Positions 12,955-25,178 of a stretch of 64,000 nt of DNA are shown one piece after another; the first letter of the stretch is position 1, and every line of letters starts with the position of its first letter. A model generated the notes under the pieces. The model did not search any database and was not told where the DNA came from. It saw only the letters and a program-made list of their open reading frames with translations. The DNA comes from Prochilodus magdalenae (Eukaryota > Chordata > Actinopteri > Characiformes > Prochilodontidae). The stretch covers positions 27,951 to 91,950 of the forward strand of contig JAMWET010000085.1 of the NCBI GenBank assembly GCA_024036415.1, read 5' to 3'. The position numbers and the translations under genes are program-made.

Positions 12955-13779
12955 ACACTCACCATCAATAGAACAACTGAATAACAAACCACGCCCACAA
13001 AGAATCACCCCACAGGAATGGAACCTGGTGTGAAGGTGTGACACAGTGGGACATACTAATGATTCAGGTTCTACACTCGACCGCACATATGGTGTAACCA
13101 AGGGCCAGTCTTATCTCTGTACCTGACTGACCCAACACCACCATTACAGACCTCCAGTGAGCAGTGGTGTCCTCCATGAGTCCTCCTGTTAGTGCAGCAC
13201 CATCGGCAGACGGCTGCACCACGCAGGACTACATGCACACAGACCGTTACCACGACTGTCCTTAACACCACGTCACCGTCACCAAAGACTGCAGTGGTGT
13301 CGTACCAGACTGTCATGGAGTGACTCAGAATGGCAGCGGGTCATCTTCAGTGACGAGTCCCGCTTTAGTCTTGGTGGAGACGCCCAACGAATCCGTGTGT
13401 GGAGGCACCGTGGTCAGCACCAAGATGAACGGTCTGTCGTCACACGTCCAGAAGACCTGGTGTCCCACCTCCACCCCTACTGCACCATCTGCAGGAACTG
13501 TGTGAGGATGTTCAAGCTGCATGGGATGGATTATCACAGGACTCCATCAGGAACCTCTACAGCTCCATACCGAGACGTCTGGCGTGTTGGGTTAGCGAAC
13601 ACAGCGGCCCGACGCCATACTGAGAGACAGACTTCTGTATGTGTAGCTCAATAAATATTGATCATATCAGCCTAAATTTATCACCAGTTATTGATCCTGG
13701 TGACCTTCATCCTCCTTCCCCACACACCTGCACTCCCACACCTCCTCCTGGGTGCAGCGGTTCTCCTGATGATGAGTGT
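12955..13779 (+). mobile_element. Tc1-derived non-autonomous element, copy B
   Basis: Contains the Tc1 transposase segment FSDESRFSLGGDAQRIRVW and then VVTRPE, after which the catalytic centre is missing and the sequence jumps to the C-terminal LQELCEDVQ...YSSIPRR region in another frame. The end GATGATGAGTGT is roughly the inverse of the start ACACTCACCATCA. Confidence 0.85.
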
Positions 13780-14465
13780 TAATCAGATAATGATGGCTAA
13801 TTAGCGGAATAAGGGTGAATTAACAGACACCAATAAAGCTACTAGGAATGCTGGGAATGCGGATCCAGATGTGCCGATCTTCTGAACCTCCCGCTCAGTA
13901 AATGGAAGTGTATGTAAGAGCCAGTGTGCGGTAGTTACAGGAAATGATTTCTGAGTGTATTGCAGTGTGGCAGCTGCTATTGGTCACGTTTATGTCGGAT
14001 GATGTTCAGATGCTGCAGTTGATTCCGCTCTCCCTCTCTCCCGAAAGACTAGCACAATAAAAGCTGATTGTGAAATTCCCCGGAACGAAATTCCCCAACA
14101 AGGCCGCACAGTTACGAAACCGTGATCTCGTCTGGGATGGGTACAGATGTCGTCCATCCTGTTTCGGCCCCATCTGTGGTCAATAGACATCTCACTTTGA
14201 TACCACTTCTGGACGTGTGTGGCTCCACACCTTTCTGGCTGCTCTGGGCTGGTGGTTTCCCCGCACTGCTGGACTTCCCCAGGAAAGATACGTAAGCAGC
14301 AGCGGAGTGTGTGCAGACTAGAAGCAGCTGGAAGGGACATACTCGGTTTACCCTACAGATGTTTTTCTGGACGTGACTGTGTATGATGCACATTGTATAT
14401 GCCCTGACTGTCCACTTTACTAGGTCCACCTCCCCTTTATCAGCTCCACTGACCATACCGGACAC

Positions 14466-15080
14466 TCTGTCACTGCTGGACTGAGAATCGACCACCAGCC
14501 AGAACTATTCAGCCAACAGCATCCGGTGGGCAGCATCCTGTGGGCGGCATTGTGTGGGCAGCCTCCTGTGAGGCAGCCTACTGTGGGTGGCATCCCATGG
14601 GCGGCGTCCTGTGGGGCAGCAACCTGTGGGGCAGCGTCCTGTGGGGCAGAGTCCTGTGGGGCAGCGTCCTGTGGGCAGCGTCCTGTGTCCACTGCTGAAG
14701 GACTAGAGGATGACCAACACTGCACTGTGCAGCAGCAGATGAGCTATCGTCTCTGACTGTCCATCTACAAGGTGGAGCAGCAAGGTAGGAGTGTCTAATA
14801 GAGTGGACAGTGAGTGGACACAGTGTCTCAACACTCCAGCAGCACTGCTGTGTCTGATCCACTCACACCAGCACCACCCACACTAACACACCACCACCAC
14901 GTCAGTGTCACTGCAGTGCTGAGAATGATCCACCACCCACATCATACCTGCTCTGTGGTGGTCCTGTGGGGGTCCTGACCATTGAAGAACAGAGTAATAC
15001 AGTACACAGAGAAACAGATGGACTACAGTCTGGACCTGTACACCTACAGAGTGTCCTATATGGTCAGTGGAGCTGGTACC
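14466..15080 (+). mobile_element. Foldback element, copy 1, with internal 15-bp VNTR
   Basis: Shares its right half with the element at 45.7-46.4 kb (GGATGACCAACACTGCACTG, GTGGACAGTGAGTGGACACA, TCCTGTGGGGGTCCTGACCA). The centre (about 14,520-14,695) is a tandem array of CTGTGGGGCAGCGTC. The left arm is shortened compared with the other copy. It has no coding capacity; the open frames come from the VNTR. Confidence 0.75.
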
Positions 15081-15120
15081 ACAGGTCCGAGACAAAACAA
15101 TTCAGGAACCCTTTTCTCAG

Positions 15121-15185
15121 AGCGTGGTGGGAGAGTGTTGGGAGAGTGTTGGGAGAGTGTTGGGAGAGTGTTGGGAGAGTGGTGG
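15121..15185. repeat. Short tandem repeat, 11-bp unit
   Basis: Five to six copies of GGGAGAGTGTT directly after the foldback element. Confidence 0.85.
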
Positions 15186-15699
15186 GTTACTATATTTATA
15201 CACTGTGCTTGTGATCTTTAGACCGCAAGTCATTTGTTTTTGAGTTTCTGGTTTTTGAGTTTCAAGGACCTCAGCGGTGATCTGATAAGACTGTGGGGGA
15301 GGAGCGTAGGAGTATGAGCTGTTATACTGATTTATTGTTTATGGGAAATTCTTTTGTCGTGTGCCAACTGTAAACAGATCAAACAAACACTGAGAGCGGA
15401 ACCAAACACCAGCCACTGACTTCAAACGTGCTGTACTGTAATGGCCAGGTCGGTATTCAGACTGGCTATAACAGGAACACCACAGCGGAGTGTCTCAGCC
15501 TACAGACGACACGGCACCAGCGGAGGCTTCATACCATCAGCTCAATGCATGATGGGAGACTCTTTAGATGGTAATCTGCCGGTTACAGTGGTAGTTAACG
15601 TGCATTTAGTTAACCGTCTGATCAAACATGCTATACAAATTTGATATCAGTTCTTTTAGAATTTCCACCCACTCAGCCCCAAAATCAGCACCTGAATCA

Positions 15700-16370
15700 G
15701 CACCATTCAGAGGGGTTTGCTGTGGTTCTAAAGAGAGTCAGAACCCTTCCCAGTGTTAGTGAAGGTAACCAGACGTCCCCTCTAAAGCTCCCTCACAGGA
15801 AGTTCCTACATGAGGAGGTTCTGAATACGCTGCCTGATGTCTGAGACGCTGTTTATGATAGTGTGGAGAAGATCTCAGCCTTAAACTCCATTCATGGTGG
15901 AGGGATACATGCTGCAGGGCGCTGTGAGGTCAAATAGTCCCCCAAAGGAACTTAGTATTTCCAGGTTTTCCAGATTTTCATCATCAACATTCCATACACA
16001 CTCAGAACACACGAGTAGGTTCACTGGTGGGTTGGATAGCCAATAAAATGTCGTTGTAGACATGGAGAGCCGTGGTCACTACGTGTCAATAACATCTGGA
16101 CCTCGTCACACCAAACCCACTCTCACTCACCCTGAACATTAATGTGGCCTACATCCAGACACTCGTCCAGGCCACGCCAAATCCAGTCCCAGCTGTTATT
16201 CCCAGTCGTCTGGGGTTGTTTGTGCAATCTGCACACAGACGCAGGAGAGTTACTGAAACTATGCCAGACTTCTTTTCATAGACTTCAGCTCGACCTTCAA
16301 CACTCTCTGGCGCCGCCCGGTAGCTACAACATCTTCAAGGATCGTCACCTCTAATCCAGAGGGTCAATAG
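15700..16370 (+). mobile_element. Non-LTR retrotransposon-like fragment
   Basis: Near 16,265-16,325 one frame reads LLFIDFSSTFNTLW, the reverse-transcriptase motif seen in L2/CR1- and Rex1-type LINEs. The flank 15,720-16,130 (AAGGTAACCAGACGTCCCCT, TTAAACTCCATTCATGGTGG) recurs inverted at 51.0-51.3 kb and in part at 18 and 60.8 kb. Heavily decayed. Confidence 0.6.
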
Positions 16371-17399
16371 CTTCCCTTCCAGTGGACCACCAGCAGTGAG
16401 GGTCTACTCTTTATGGTCTTGAGCAATCCTACAGTTAGAAACCACCTGGAACACATACCAACCTAAGAACACCCGGAAGGTTCCTCCACAGTTTGAGCAA
16501 GGAACTAACATTTCCACAGCCCTGCTTCTACTGCTGCTGAACACCTGTGTGACATCACCACATATACACACACCTGTCCTCGCCCCCAGTGGAGCTTTGG
16601 GAGCGTGTGGTGTCTATGCTGTGGGGTGGGTTAGATGCCTGGAGGCGATCTTGGCTGCCAAAAATGGAACTCACATAATAACACTATCACACAGCTCTGG
16701 AGGAATCTAAGAGCCCACCTGTACCTGATCAGGTTCTCTAGGTGTGCAGGTTCTGGGTTTGCGTTGGTTCTGTTTGGTTCTCTACACTACTGGAACCATG
16801 TCTCCCAGACTCCAGATCAGATATTGTATTAGATCTGTGTATTTAGAAAATCACTAATGACCTCCAGAAGCCTGTTTTTAGAACCATGCTCGCTGTGCGT
16901 CTCACCCCAGCCCCCGCTCGCCAGTAAGGGACATTGGAATGAGGTGGCGCTCATCACGGTCAGTAGAGAGGGGGTTTGGCCCTCTGCCAGTCTGTAGCTG
17001 TGTTGTCCTGTGTGTTTGCTGCTGGACCTTGTTCTTATGAACCAGACGCTCACTGTATCTGCCAGTAAAGCTAGAAGCCAACCTTCGGTTCCTCACTGAG
17101 AACCTGCTGTACATGTGGAGATGCTGATTTTGGAGAACCTGGAGCAGGCTCTGGTTTATTTACAGAGCTGTGTGTGCTGGACGAGTGTTTAATCCTAAGT
17201 AGTAATCTCTCCACTGTGTGTAGGCTGAGTCTGTCTGCCTGGTAAACACTTCCTCTCTCTGTGCTGAGTCCGTTCCTGGTCTGAAACCACAGTCAGTTTG
17301 AGGAAACAAGTCCCAGAAATTGTTTACATCCCTTTACATCTTCATTGTGTTTAATATCTGCGGTGTTTATGTACGGTGGGTCATCTCGCCACATGGTTT
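16371..17399. other. Stretch with no gene recognised
   Basis: Nothing supported beyond short random open frames. Confidence 0.4.
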
Positions 17400-17790
17400 C
17401 GTAAATATACACTCAGGAGACATGTTTAGGCTCACTGGTGGTTTAGATTAAATGGAGCTGTAGACATGGAGAAGCCTGGTTCCCATCACCGCCACTGTAA
17501 TGAGCATCTAGACAGTCTCACACAAAAACCACCCTCAGTCATTCTGAACATTCATGTGGCCTACACCCAGACCCTGGTCCAGTCCATGCCAAATTCCACC
17601 CCAGCTGTTATCCCCGCTCCTGGGGCCGTTTATACAGACAATAGAGTTACTGTTAGTACACAAATGTTAGACGTACACCCGGACGCCCCCGGAGACGATC
17701 CCAGACTTCTTTACATAGACTTCAGCTCAACCTTCAACACTGTCTGGGGCCACCATGCAGCTGATAGGCTAAAACACCTTTAAGGTCCGT
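17400..17790 (+). mobile_element. Non-LTR retrotransposon-like fragment, second copy
   Basis: The plus frame ends in LLYIDFSSTFNTVWGHH at about 17,700-17,760, the same RT motif as at 16.3 kb. The segment ATTCATGTGGCCTACACCCA also matches 16,136. The open frame at 17,466-17,783 is a remnant, not a host gene. Confidence 0.65.
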
Positions 17791-17934
17791 CATCTCTAAT
17801 CCAGTGGGTCCAGTAGACCACCAGCAGTGAGGGTCTGCTCTATTTGGTCTTGAGCAGTCCTACAGTTAGAAACCACCTGGAACACTTACCAACTTACCAA
17901 CCAACTTACCAACGCCCAGAAAGTCAGAACTGCT

Positions 17935-18345
17935 CACAGTGGTGGTGAAGGTAACCAGACCCTGCATATTATCAATCCCTCCGCCATGGATGGAGTTCAA
18001 AACTTTCTCAGTACTGTCGGCTCAGAACCGCGGATTCACAACCACTGCATGTAGGAGCTTTTAGAGGTGGACGTCTGGTTACCTTCACCTCCAGCAGTGA
18101 GGGTCTATTTTTTTAGTCTTGAGCAATCCTACAGTTAGAAACCACCTGGAACACTTACCAACCTAAGAACACCCAGAAAGTCAGAACTGCTCACAGTGGT
18201 GGCGAAGGTAACCAGACGTCCACCTCTAACAGCTCCTACATGAGGTGGTTATGAATGTGCGTGGTTCCGAGCCGACAGTACTGAGAAAGTTTGGACCTTA
18301 AACTCCATCCATGGCGGATGGAGATACATAACAAGGCAAAGTAAA
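17935..18345. repeat. Long inverted repeat from the LINE-like family
   Basis: The left arm (about 17,940-18,110: TTTCTCAGTACTGTCGGCTC, GAGGTGGACGTCTGGTTACC) is inverted on the right (about 18,190-18,345: GGTAACCAGACGTCCACCTC, GAGCCGACAGTACTGAGAAA), with a spacer near 80 bp. Two family copies appear head to head. Confidence 0.8.
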
Positions 18346-19011
18346 TTAGTCCCCATAGAAAACAGTATATCTTCCCATCATCACTTCACAGTAAATTAAG
18401 CGTATCCATGTGTGTTGTAGACATGGAGACCCCTGGTTCCCATCACCACCACTGTAAAGGAATACAGTGCTGACCAATCCCGCTCTCGGTCACTCTGCTC
18501 ATAAAAGACACATCGCTCCTTTAATTTGGCTTGGCTGTGTCACCAAGGAGCCGCGCTCTCGTTGCACTTTAAACCAGCCTGAGTTAATGTGGTTAATCAT
18601 TACATCTGGGCTTTAAGTCACATGACACCAAGGAGCCTTAACAACACGGACATGCAATATCTACATCCCCCCTGCTCAGGGTACCGGCTAGCATCCCCAC
18701 ACTGTCTGCACTCACCTGCACTCTTATTATAATCTCCTGTGAGCTCCAACTAACACCATCAGCTAACACACAAACAAACAGGAGCAGCCTGAACACCACC
18801 CTGTCCACCAGCTGCTCCTCATGTCCGCAGGTATGAAGGTCCACCTGCCCTGGCTCCGACCTCTCACCTGGTCCACTCAGCTCAGACAGAGGAGGCTCCA
18901 GCCTGCAGTGCTGGGGGTCAGTGCCTCCGCAGCCCCTGTGTGTTCCCCTGCTGTGCAGCGTCCGTACCTGCAGCTACTCTCTCAGGCTGTGTACCGGAGC
19001 GCACGGTGAGA

Positions 19012-19136
19012 GAGCAGGAGGAGACGCAGGAGGAGACGCAGGAGGAGACGCAGGAGGAGACGCAGGAGGAGAAGCAGGAGGAGACGCAGGAGGAGAAGCA
19101 GGAGGAGACGCAGGAGGAGACGCAGGAGGAGAGGAG
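19012..19136. repeat. Purine-rich tandem repeat, 15-bp unit
   Basis: About eight copies of GAGGAGACGCAGGAG, all purine except one base in five to eight. It would lie in intron 1 of B7-like gene 1, about 130 bp after the candidate donor. Open frames here (EETQEETQ, GGDAGGDA) are spurious. Confidence 0.9.
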
Positions 19137-19262
19137 CTAAAAACATAGACTTTTACTTTGACACCGCGGTGCTCATGCAACGCCGACCCCGACCCCGAGC
19201 ACGCGCGCGAACAGCCCCGGGAAAAGGCGCGTTAAAGCGGATTTAAGGGAGCGCGTACTTAC

Positions 19263-19380
19263 ACACACCGGAGCTGGTCCTCTGCGCGCAACGCCAGAAA
19301 GTCCCGGAGAGTGTCGGAGAGGCACGCGCAGCTTTCACTTTCACTCGAGCGCTGCGGCTACCTCTGCTCCTGCCTCTGCT
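19263..19380 (-). promoter_or_regulatory. Candidate promoter and non-coding first exon of B7-like gene 1
   Basis: Within a CpG-rich stretch (about 19,160-19,440) the minus strand carries a strong donor GTAAGTA starting at 19,262. An ISRE-like GAAAGTGAAA lies at 19,342-19,333, about 70 nt before the donor. Gene 1's ATG exon starts with a splice acceptor 3 nt before the ATG, so an upstream leader exon is required; this is the best candidate seen, implying a first intron of about 15.5 kb. The left bound is the inferred exon end; the start of transcription is unknown. Confidence 0.42.
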
Positions 19381-19489
19381 GCTCTGCGCGTCGATGACGT
19401 CACCCGAAGCGGACACGCGCGCCTACGTTCACCTCACCGGGGCTTTTGGCCTCACTGGGGGAGTTACAGCAGCGACGGGCCACACTGAT

Positions 19490-20282
19490 ACACTGACCAC
19501 CAGCAGAAGTGCTGACCAGACACCTACACCCAGCAGGAGTCATCCCACAGGAGTGGAACAGGGTGTGGAGGTGAGACATCCTAGTGATTCAGGTTCCACA
19601 CTCGACCGCACATGTGAGGTAATCAGGCTGGGTCTTATCTCTGTACCTGACTGACCCAACACCACCACTACAGACCTCCAGCGAGCAGTGGTGTCCTCCA
19701 TCAGTCCTCCTGTTAGTGCAGCACCATCGTCAGACAGCTGCACCACGCAGGACTACATGCACACAGACCGTTACCACGACTGTCCTTAACACCACGTCAC
19801 CGTCACCAAACACTGCAGTGGTGTCGTACCAGACTGTCATGGAGGGACTCAGAATGGCAGCGGGTCATCTTCAGTGACGAGTCCCGCTTTAGTCTTGGTG
19901 GAGACGCCCAACGAATCCGTGTGTGGAGGCACCGTGGTCAGCACCCAGATGAACGGTCTGTAGTCACACGTCCAGAAGACCTGGTGTCCCTCCACCTCCA
20001 CCCCTACCGCACCATCTGCAGGAACTGTGTGAGGATGTTCAAGCTGCATGGGATGGATTATCACAGGACTCCATCAGGAACCTCTACAGCTCCATACCGA
20101 GACGTCTGGCGTGTTAAGTTACCAAACGTGGCACCCCACTACTTCTGTATGTGTAGCTCAATAAATATTGATCATATCAGTCTAAATTTATCATCAGTTA
20201 TTGATCCTGGTCACCTTTATCTTCCTTCCACACACACCTGCACTCCCACACCTCCTTCAGCTGTCCTGCTGAAGATGAGTGT
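19490..20282 (+). mobile_element. Tc1-derived non-autonomous element, copy C
   Basis: Same structure and same deletion junction as the copy at 13 kb, with a diverged segment near the transposase stop (20,115-20,150). The 5' end is set by similarity and is uncertain by some tens of bases. It lies just outside the CpG-rich candidate promoter at 19.3 kb. Confidence 0.82.
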
Positions 20283-20307
20283 AATAATTAAGTTTTAGAA
20301 ATGTGAA

Positions 20308-20310
<3 letters not shown>

Positions 20311-20367
<57 letters not shown>
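20311..20367. repeat. (CT)n microsatellite
   Basis: About 28 CT units immediately after copy C of the Tc1-derived element. Confidence 0.9.
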
Positions 20368-20368
<1 letters not shown>

Positions 20369-20829
20369 GATGTGTTAATTAGCTCACTGAGGTTAAGCTA
20401 GTTCCTGCTCTGCATCATCTGCAGCTGCGTTTTGTTTGTAGAGAGATGCACGTCGAGTCTACTGAACGCATAAACGAATGATATAAACTCTTTCACATTA
20501 GAACTGAATCTTGAAAGTAAACACCATGGCGCCATGGCGATACACCCAATCCTCGTTTACATACGGTTGACAATCAGATAATGGGGGAACTCCAGGTCTC
20601 TGTGAGGCAACAGGCACTAATTGGATTCCTCTAGATGGTTGTTTACTACCTCCGTCCAGATGTTTGTCGGAGCTGCACCGAATGCATCGCTCAGTACCGA
20701 ACGTTCGGTAGTGTCCTCACACCAACACGCTCCTCATACTGCCCTGTGCCCATCCTTGTTCCCACCCACACCTTTGAGGAGCGGAGGGGCAGCCCATGAG
20801 CGGGGCAGTAAGTCTGTGTGGAATGCGAG

Positions 20830-21075
20830 TTAAGCCCCGTGGTGGTGAAATACCTGTAACCCTTTCATTAAGCCTTCAGTAAGATCAGGTAGAACCACAA
20901 CACCAGCAGCTGTGACTCCACCTCACACACTGAACACGCCAGGCTTGGTAATCTGCAGTTCTCGGAAACGCTTCCTTTTCCTGATGGTCAGACAGACAGG
21001 TTCCCAAAGCAGATCCCTGCAGTCCAGGACAGACCCCACACGTCACTCCAACAATGAGCTGAGTCTGTTTGATCA
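20830..21075. repeat. Direct repeat pair, left copy
   Basis: GGTGAAATACCTG, GTAGAACCACAACA, TTTCCTGATGGTCAGA and CCACTC-AACACTGAGC-like segments recur in the same order at 21,905-22,115. Confidence 0.7.
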
Positions 21076-21199
21076 GGCAGCCTGTTTGATCTCACCTGTA
21101 CATCAGGAACCAGAGCAGCTCAGGGTAAAGGTTTGAGAGCTGGCGTGGTCATACACATGTGGTAGTTTTAAAACCAGACGTGCGTATCTTTGTCTGCTG

Positions 21200-21500
21200 T
21201 GACTCGCTGTGAACGGGTTTCAATTTGTGTGACTTGCTGTGACTCCAGCTGATTCTTTGTGACTCGCTGTGATTTGCTGTGACTCACAAGTGATTGGCTG
21301 TGACTCGCTGTTACCCGCAGTAATTTGCTGTGACTCACTATGAATCACTGTTACTTACTGTGACTCGCTTTGACTTGCTGTGATTCACTGTGACTCGCTT
21401 TGACTTACGGGTGACTCGCTGTGACTCGCTTTGACTTACGGGTGACTCGCTGTGATTTGCTGTGACTCACTTTGACTTGCAGTGACTTGACTATAGCCAC
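21200..21500. repeat. Degenerate minisatellite
   Basis: Irregular tandem copies of GTGACTCGCTGTGATTTGCT-like units of 10-14 bp. Confidence 0.85.
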
Positions 21501-21599
21501 AGCCACTTTACTTTTACTTTACTTTTATTTTATCTTTATTGTATTATAAGACTTTATATAAGTGTACATATTGAAAATTTCTCTCTTGTTGTAAATTAT

Positions 21600-21695
21600 T
21601 ATTGTTTATTCTAAATGGTTGCTACTGTAAAAACTGCAACTTCCCCCTGGGATTAATAAAGTATTTCTGATTCTGATTCTGATTCTGAAATCAGA
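21600..21695 (+). mobile_element. LINE 3' tail
   Basis: CCCCCTGGGATTAATAAAGT followed by (GATTCT)n matches the common form of fish LINE 3' ends (GGGATNAATAAAGTA plus a short tandem tail). Confidence 0.6.
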
Positions 21696-21904
21696 CACCA
21701 TGCTTTTAAAGGCCCTTTGGTGTTTCCTCAGAGCGCATAGCTCAGAGGACCAAACCCTCTCATCATTGTTCCCAAACTGACACTTTGGAGTTAATCTATC
21801 ATCCAGGAAAAATCCCAAAACTTCCATATCTGGAAAACAGGGGACACCGGGAGGTCAGGAATGTGGGATCATGCAGTGGTGACCTCACACCAGGAATGCT
21901 CCAC

Positions 21905-22115
21905 GCTTGTTAAGGCCTGTCAAGGTGAAATACCTGCTTGTGGGAAAATTAAACCTGTAGAACCACAACATCAGAGCAGCCAGGCCACCTGGTTATCTTC
22001 CATTCTCAGAAAAGCTTCCATTTCCTGATGGTCAGAAAGGTCCTCCAAGCTAAACCTAACTGATACAATGTTCAGGACAGCTTCCCACACCTCCACTCAA
22101 ACACTGAGCACCAGG
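21905..22115. repeat. Direct repeat pair, right copy
   Basis: Diverged copy of 20,830-21,075, with the same order of motifs; together they bracket the LINE tail and the degenerate minisatellite. Confidence 0.7.
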
Positions 22116-22169
22116 AATGTCCGCTAGAACACAAAACAAACAGCACCTCTGATATTTCTACCAGCCTGA

Positions 22170-24110
22170 GGCAAACCCGCTCTCACTCACTCTGTACACA
22201 CCTCACACCAAACCTGCTCTCACTCACTCTGTACACACCTCACACCAAACCCGCTGTACCTCACTCACTCTGTACACACCTCACACCAAACCCTCTCTCC
22301 CTCACTCTGTACCCACCTCACACCAAACCCTCTCTCCCTCACTCTGTACACACCTCACACACATAACCCCTCTCTCCCTCTCACTCTGTACACACCTCAT
22401 CACACCAAAAACCCGCTGTACTCTCACTCACTCTGTACACACCTCACACCAAACCCTCTCTCCCTCTCACCTACCACACCTCTAAACACCTCACAACCAA
22501 ACCCTCTCTCCCTCACTCTGTACCCACCTCACACCAAACCCCTCTCTCCCTCACTCTGTACTGTACCACACCTCACACCAAACCCTCTCTCACTCACTCT
22601 GTACACACCTCACACTACCAAACCCTCTCTCCCTCACTCTGTACACACCTCACACCAAACCCTCTCTCCCTCACTCTGTACACACCTCACACCAAACCTG
22701 CTCTCACACACTCTGGACACACCTCACACCAAACCCGCTCTCACTCACTCTGTACACACCTCACACCAAACCCCTCTCTCACTCACTCTGTACTCACACA
22801 CCTCACACCAAACCCTCTCTCTCTTCACTCTGTACACACCTCACACCCAAACCCTCCCTCACTCACTCTGTACACACCTCACACCAAACCCTCCTCTCTC
22901 CCTCACTCTGTACACACCTCACACCAAACCCTCTCTCCCTCACTCTGTACACACCTCACTCACACCAAACCCTCTCTCCCTCACTCTGTACACACCTCAC
23001 ACCAAACCCTCTCTCATTCACTCTGTACACACCTCACACCAAACCCGCACTCGCTCACTCTGTACACACCTCACACCAAACCCTCTCTCCCTCACTCTGT
23101 ACACACCTCACACCAAACCCTCTCTCCCTCACTCTGTACACACCTCACACACCAAACCCTCTCTCCCTCACTCTGTACACACCTCACACCCACAAACCCT
23201 CTCTCCCTCACTCTGTACACACCTCACACACAAAACCCTCTCTCCCTCACTCTGTACACACCTCACACCAAACCCTCTCTCACTCACTCTGTACACACCT
23301 CACACCAAACCCGCTCTACCTCACTCTGTACAAACCTACACCCAAACCCGCTCTCACTCTGTACACACCCTCCTCATACCAAAACCCTCTCTCCCTCACT
23401 CTACACACCTCACACCAAACCCACTCTCCCTCACTCTGTACACTCTCACACCAAACCTCACTCACTCACACACACTTCATACCAAACCCTCTCTCCCTCA
23501 CTCTGTACACACCTCACACCAAACCCGCTCTCCCTCACTCTGTACACACCTCACACCAAACCCGCTCTCACTCTGTACACAGCTCATACCAAACCCTCTC
23601 TCCCTCACTCTACACCTCACACCAAACCCACTCTCACTCACTCTGTACACACCTCACACCATACCTTCTCTCCCTCACTCTACACCTCACACCAAACCCT
23701 CTCTCACTCACTCTGTACACACCTCACACCATACCTTCTCTCCCTCACTCTGTACACACCTCACACCAAACCCTCTCTCCCTCACTCTGTACACACCTCA
23801 CACCAAACCCTCTCTCCCTCACACTGTACACACCTCACACCAAACCCTCTCTCCCTCACTCTGTACACACCTCACACCAAACCCTCTCGACCTCACACAT
23901 AACCAACCACCAAACCCTCTCTCCCTCACTCTGTACACACCTCACACCAAACCCTCTCTCCCTCACTCTGTACACACCTCACACCAAACCCTCTCTCCCT
24001 CACTCTGTACACACCTCACACCAAACCCTCTCTCCCTCACTCTGTACACACCTCACACCAAACCCTCTCTCCCTCACTCTGTACACACCTCACACCAAAC
24101 CCTCTCTGAA
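22170..24110. repeat. Minisatellite, 37-bp unit, about 52 copies
   Basis: Unit contains CTCACTCTGTACACACCTCA followed by CACCAAACCCTCTCTCC. Noisy patches with odd indels lie near 22,350-22,500, 23,320-23,470 and 23,885-23,920. The monomer resembles a piece of the LINE-like family (CACACCAAACCCACTCTCAC at about 16,110). Confidence 0.95.
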
Positions 24111-25140
24111 CGCTTCATTACAGAGGTGGTGAAACGCCGGATCCTAGATGAGAGTCCCTGATGAAGGAGCGTGTGAGAGGATCTGTCATAATCTCCTGTA
24201 ATCCTAACCTGACGAGACTCTTAACGCTCCACATGTGCCATAAAAGACATCAAAGTCTAGGTGCACCTGATAGAGCTAATCAGCCTCGCCATAACCAAAC
24301 TCACCTCACTCAGGGGCGCCGTAATACCGGTCTCCTTATCAGAGGTGAAACTGTGCCAATGCCATGTTTGATTTACCGTAGCCTGCGTCACACGACTGTT
24401 TCATTACATAACAGTTCTTACAGGTACCACACACTGTGATGGTGTTAATGAGGAGAGTTCAGTACCTTGAACCCACATACTGTGACCCACTGTTGTTCCC
24501 CCTTCGAATACAAATCCTGCATTTCTGAAAGAGGATGGGAAAAAGAGCCAATGCCGAATACCAGTAGCTAGCACAGGGAACGTTAGCTCTTAGCATTAGC
24601 TCCAAGCTAACTAGCATGGCTAACTAAATACAAGGATGGAGCTTATTTACACAGAGGTCTATGGTGCTTCTGTGTGATCATGGTGACAGTATCTCTCTGT
24701 AAACCAGCCAATCAGAGCAGAGCTTATCCCCCCACTATCACAGGGTACAGTGTAGAACCACATCTGGGCTTGTTTCACACCAAACACAGTCACTTACCTT
24801 GTCAGATATCAGAGAAATACGTTCAGTAGAGTTCGGGTTAAATGTCTTCTATAGAGCCTTTAAAACAAGGAGAACATCTAGAACGTAGAACCAGGCTGGT
24901 GGGCTGACTACATACTAAGCAGGATTAGTCGCTTTCACTGGACAACAGTGCGGTGGCAACGCGCAGGTGGGGGAAGCACGCGCTGATCACGGCCGAAGCT
25001 TTCGGTTTCATTATGACTACCCTGGCATGACCTCTCACACAGTGAGCACGTCTAACACAATGGAGCCGAATGGCCCCTCCCCACTGTTCTCCGCCCTGCA
25101 CTCGGACTGACCTGGTGGAAAGGCAAGTGGAGAACAATCA
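24111..25140. other. Intergenic stretch, nothing recognised
   Basis: No exon or repeat array supported. Confidence 0.4.
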
Positions 25141-25172
25141 TCAGAACCATGACTTCAGTCTAGTAAAAAGCT

Positions 25173-25178
25173 TTTATT
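25173..25178 (-). terminator. Candidate polyadenylation signal of B7-like gene 2
   Basis: AATAAA on the minus strand about 2.4 kb after the stop at 27,579. It is the clearest one I noticed downstream. The implied long 3' UTR would contain the deleted Tc1-like element at 26.3 kb. Weak evidence without transcript data. Confidence 0.3.

Noticed and set aside
13320..13505. Plus-strand frame starting MTQNGSGSSSVTSPAL, recurring at several sites
   Set aside because: An out-of-frame reading of the Tc1-derived element; the true relic frame is FSDESRFSLGGDAQRIRVW.
22170..24110. CRISPR-like regular array
   Set aside because: Units are contiguous with no unique spacers, and the genome is eukaryotic; it is a minisatellite. 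The same applies to 8.5-10.2 kb.
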